Of a DNA stretch of 6,064 nucleotides, positions 5,598-6,064 are shown in pieces. The stretch comes from a bacterium. GTDB lineage: Bacteria; Bipolaricaulota; Bipolaricaulia; UBA7950; UBA9294. Numbering within the stretch: position 1 is the first letter of the stretch; every line of letters begins with the position of its first letter. A program made the translations under genes and the position numbers. The DNA is taken from the NCBI GenBank assembly GCA_030671645.1, contig DAOVHV010000069.1:1-6064 (forward strand), given 5' to 3'. The notes below the pieces were generated by a model. The model saw nothing but the letters and a program-made list of their open reading frames with translations, was not told where the DNA came from and ran no database searches.

Positions 5598-6064
5598 TTT
5601 TGTGCTCCGCGAAGGTGATCAACCAGCGCGGTCAGACCGTGCCGGTAACTTGCTGCACCGAACCCCGCGATCTGGCCGACGCAGACCGGCGCAATCAGCG
5701 AGCGTAGTCGGAATCGCTCTCGCGCGTGGAGGTTCGAGAGGTGAACCTCGACTGTCGGGAGGCCGACGGCCGCGATCGCGTCGCGCAACGCAACGCTCGT
5801 ATGCGTGTACGCCGCGGGATTGATCAGGATGCCGTCGGCCCACGCCGCCGCGTCGTGCACCGCGTCAATCAAACCTCCCTCGTGGTTCGACTGGACCGAG
5901 CGGACCTCGGTGCCGGCATCCGTGCCCATACGCTGTAGCACGCCGTCGATCTCGACCAGTGTTGTTCGTCCGTACACGTCCGGCTCGCGCGTCCCGAGAA
6001 GATTCAAGTTCGGCCCGTGCAGCACAAGGATGCGCAGCCCGCTCTCTTCGTTCGTCCCGTTCAT
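5594..6064 (-). CDS. aroQ: Type II 3-dehydroquinate dehydratase
   Basis: This 156-aa cytoplasmic enzyme removes water from 3-dehydroquinate to give 3-dehydroshikimate, the third step of the shikimate pathway; the type II enzyme forms a dodecamer. Recognisable segments are GPNLNLLG (17-24), the mobile lid REPDVYG with Arg26 and catalytic Tyr31, SNHEG (59-63), NPAAYTHTS (82-90), and EVHLSN.HARE.FR (107-119) containing the catalytic His region. All expected active-site segments are intact and the length is normal. The ATG lies on the last three bases of the window, so its ribosome site and anything upstream are not visible. This start gives about nine residues before the usual RILVLHGPN opening, so a nearby alternative start cannot be tested. 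The stop overlaps the aminotransferase start as ATGA, indicating one transcript. In that unit a chorismate-pathway step is linked to a probable lysine/diaminopimelate step. Confidence 0.95.
   Translation of the reverse strand: MNGTNEESGLRILVLHGPNLNLLGTREPDVYGRTTLVEIDGVLQRMGTDAGTEVRSVQSNHEGGLIDAVHDAAAWADGILINPAAYTHTSVALRDAIAAVGLPTVEVHLSNLHARERFRLRSLIAPVCVGQIAGFGAASYRHGLTALVDHLRGAQK

Overview
This window is bacterial chromosomal DNA of moderate to high GC. It is densely coded, with short intergenic gaps and SD-type ribosome sites. I see no RNA gene, CRISPR array, insertion sequence or phage gene. The taxon cannot be fixed from the sequence alone. The lipid kinase carries a VGRGNDFAFG-type motif, the acyltransferase carries HX4E, and the aminotransferase looks like LL-diaminopimelate aminotransferase (DapL). 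Together these resemble what I remember of Chloroflexota (Anaerolineae-like) proteins, but this is recall, not a search result. By eye, the aroQ/dapL block at the right has higher third-position GC than the genes to its left.

Layout, left to right. (1) Positions 1-1382, minus strand: a Na+/phosphate cotransporter of the NptA/YjbB type with a C-terminal PhoU-like domain, cut by the left window edge. (2) 1383-1573: a 191-bp AT-rich gap holding its ribosome site, a candidate sigma70-type promoter, an inverted repeat next to the -35, and three CCTGCA hexamers spaced exactly 14 bp apart. (3) 1574-2567, minus strand: a two-gene unit in which a MazG-like nucleotide pyrophosphohydrolase is followed by, and overlaps by 38 nt, a GNAT acetyltransferase. 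(4) 2568-2729: a 162-bp divergent promoter region with a perfect 12-bp palindrome. (5) 2730-4303, plus strand: a YegS/DgkB-type lipid kinase and a PlsC-type acyltransferase joined by an ATGA overlap. (6) 4304-4424: a convergent gap with no convincing terminator hairpin. (7) 4425-6064, minus strand: type II 3-dehydroquinate dehydratase (aroQ) and a DapL-like aminotransferase, again joined by an ATGA overlap.

Functionally, the kinase and acyltransferase could act in series on membrane lipid: phosphorylation of a mono- or diacylglycerol, then acylation of lysophosphatidate to phosphatidate. The aroQ/dapL pair couples a shikimate-pathway step to what is probably a lysine/cell-wall diaminopimelate step. 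The Na/Pi transporter handles phosphate movement, and the MazG-like enzyme probably hydrolyses non-canonical or excess NTPs.

I found no clearly new multi-gene system. The most interesting signals are the non-canonical signature residues in both members of the lipid pair and the regulatory architecture of the two non-coding regions.
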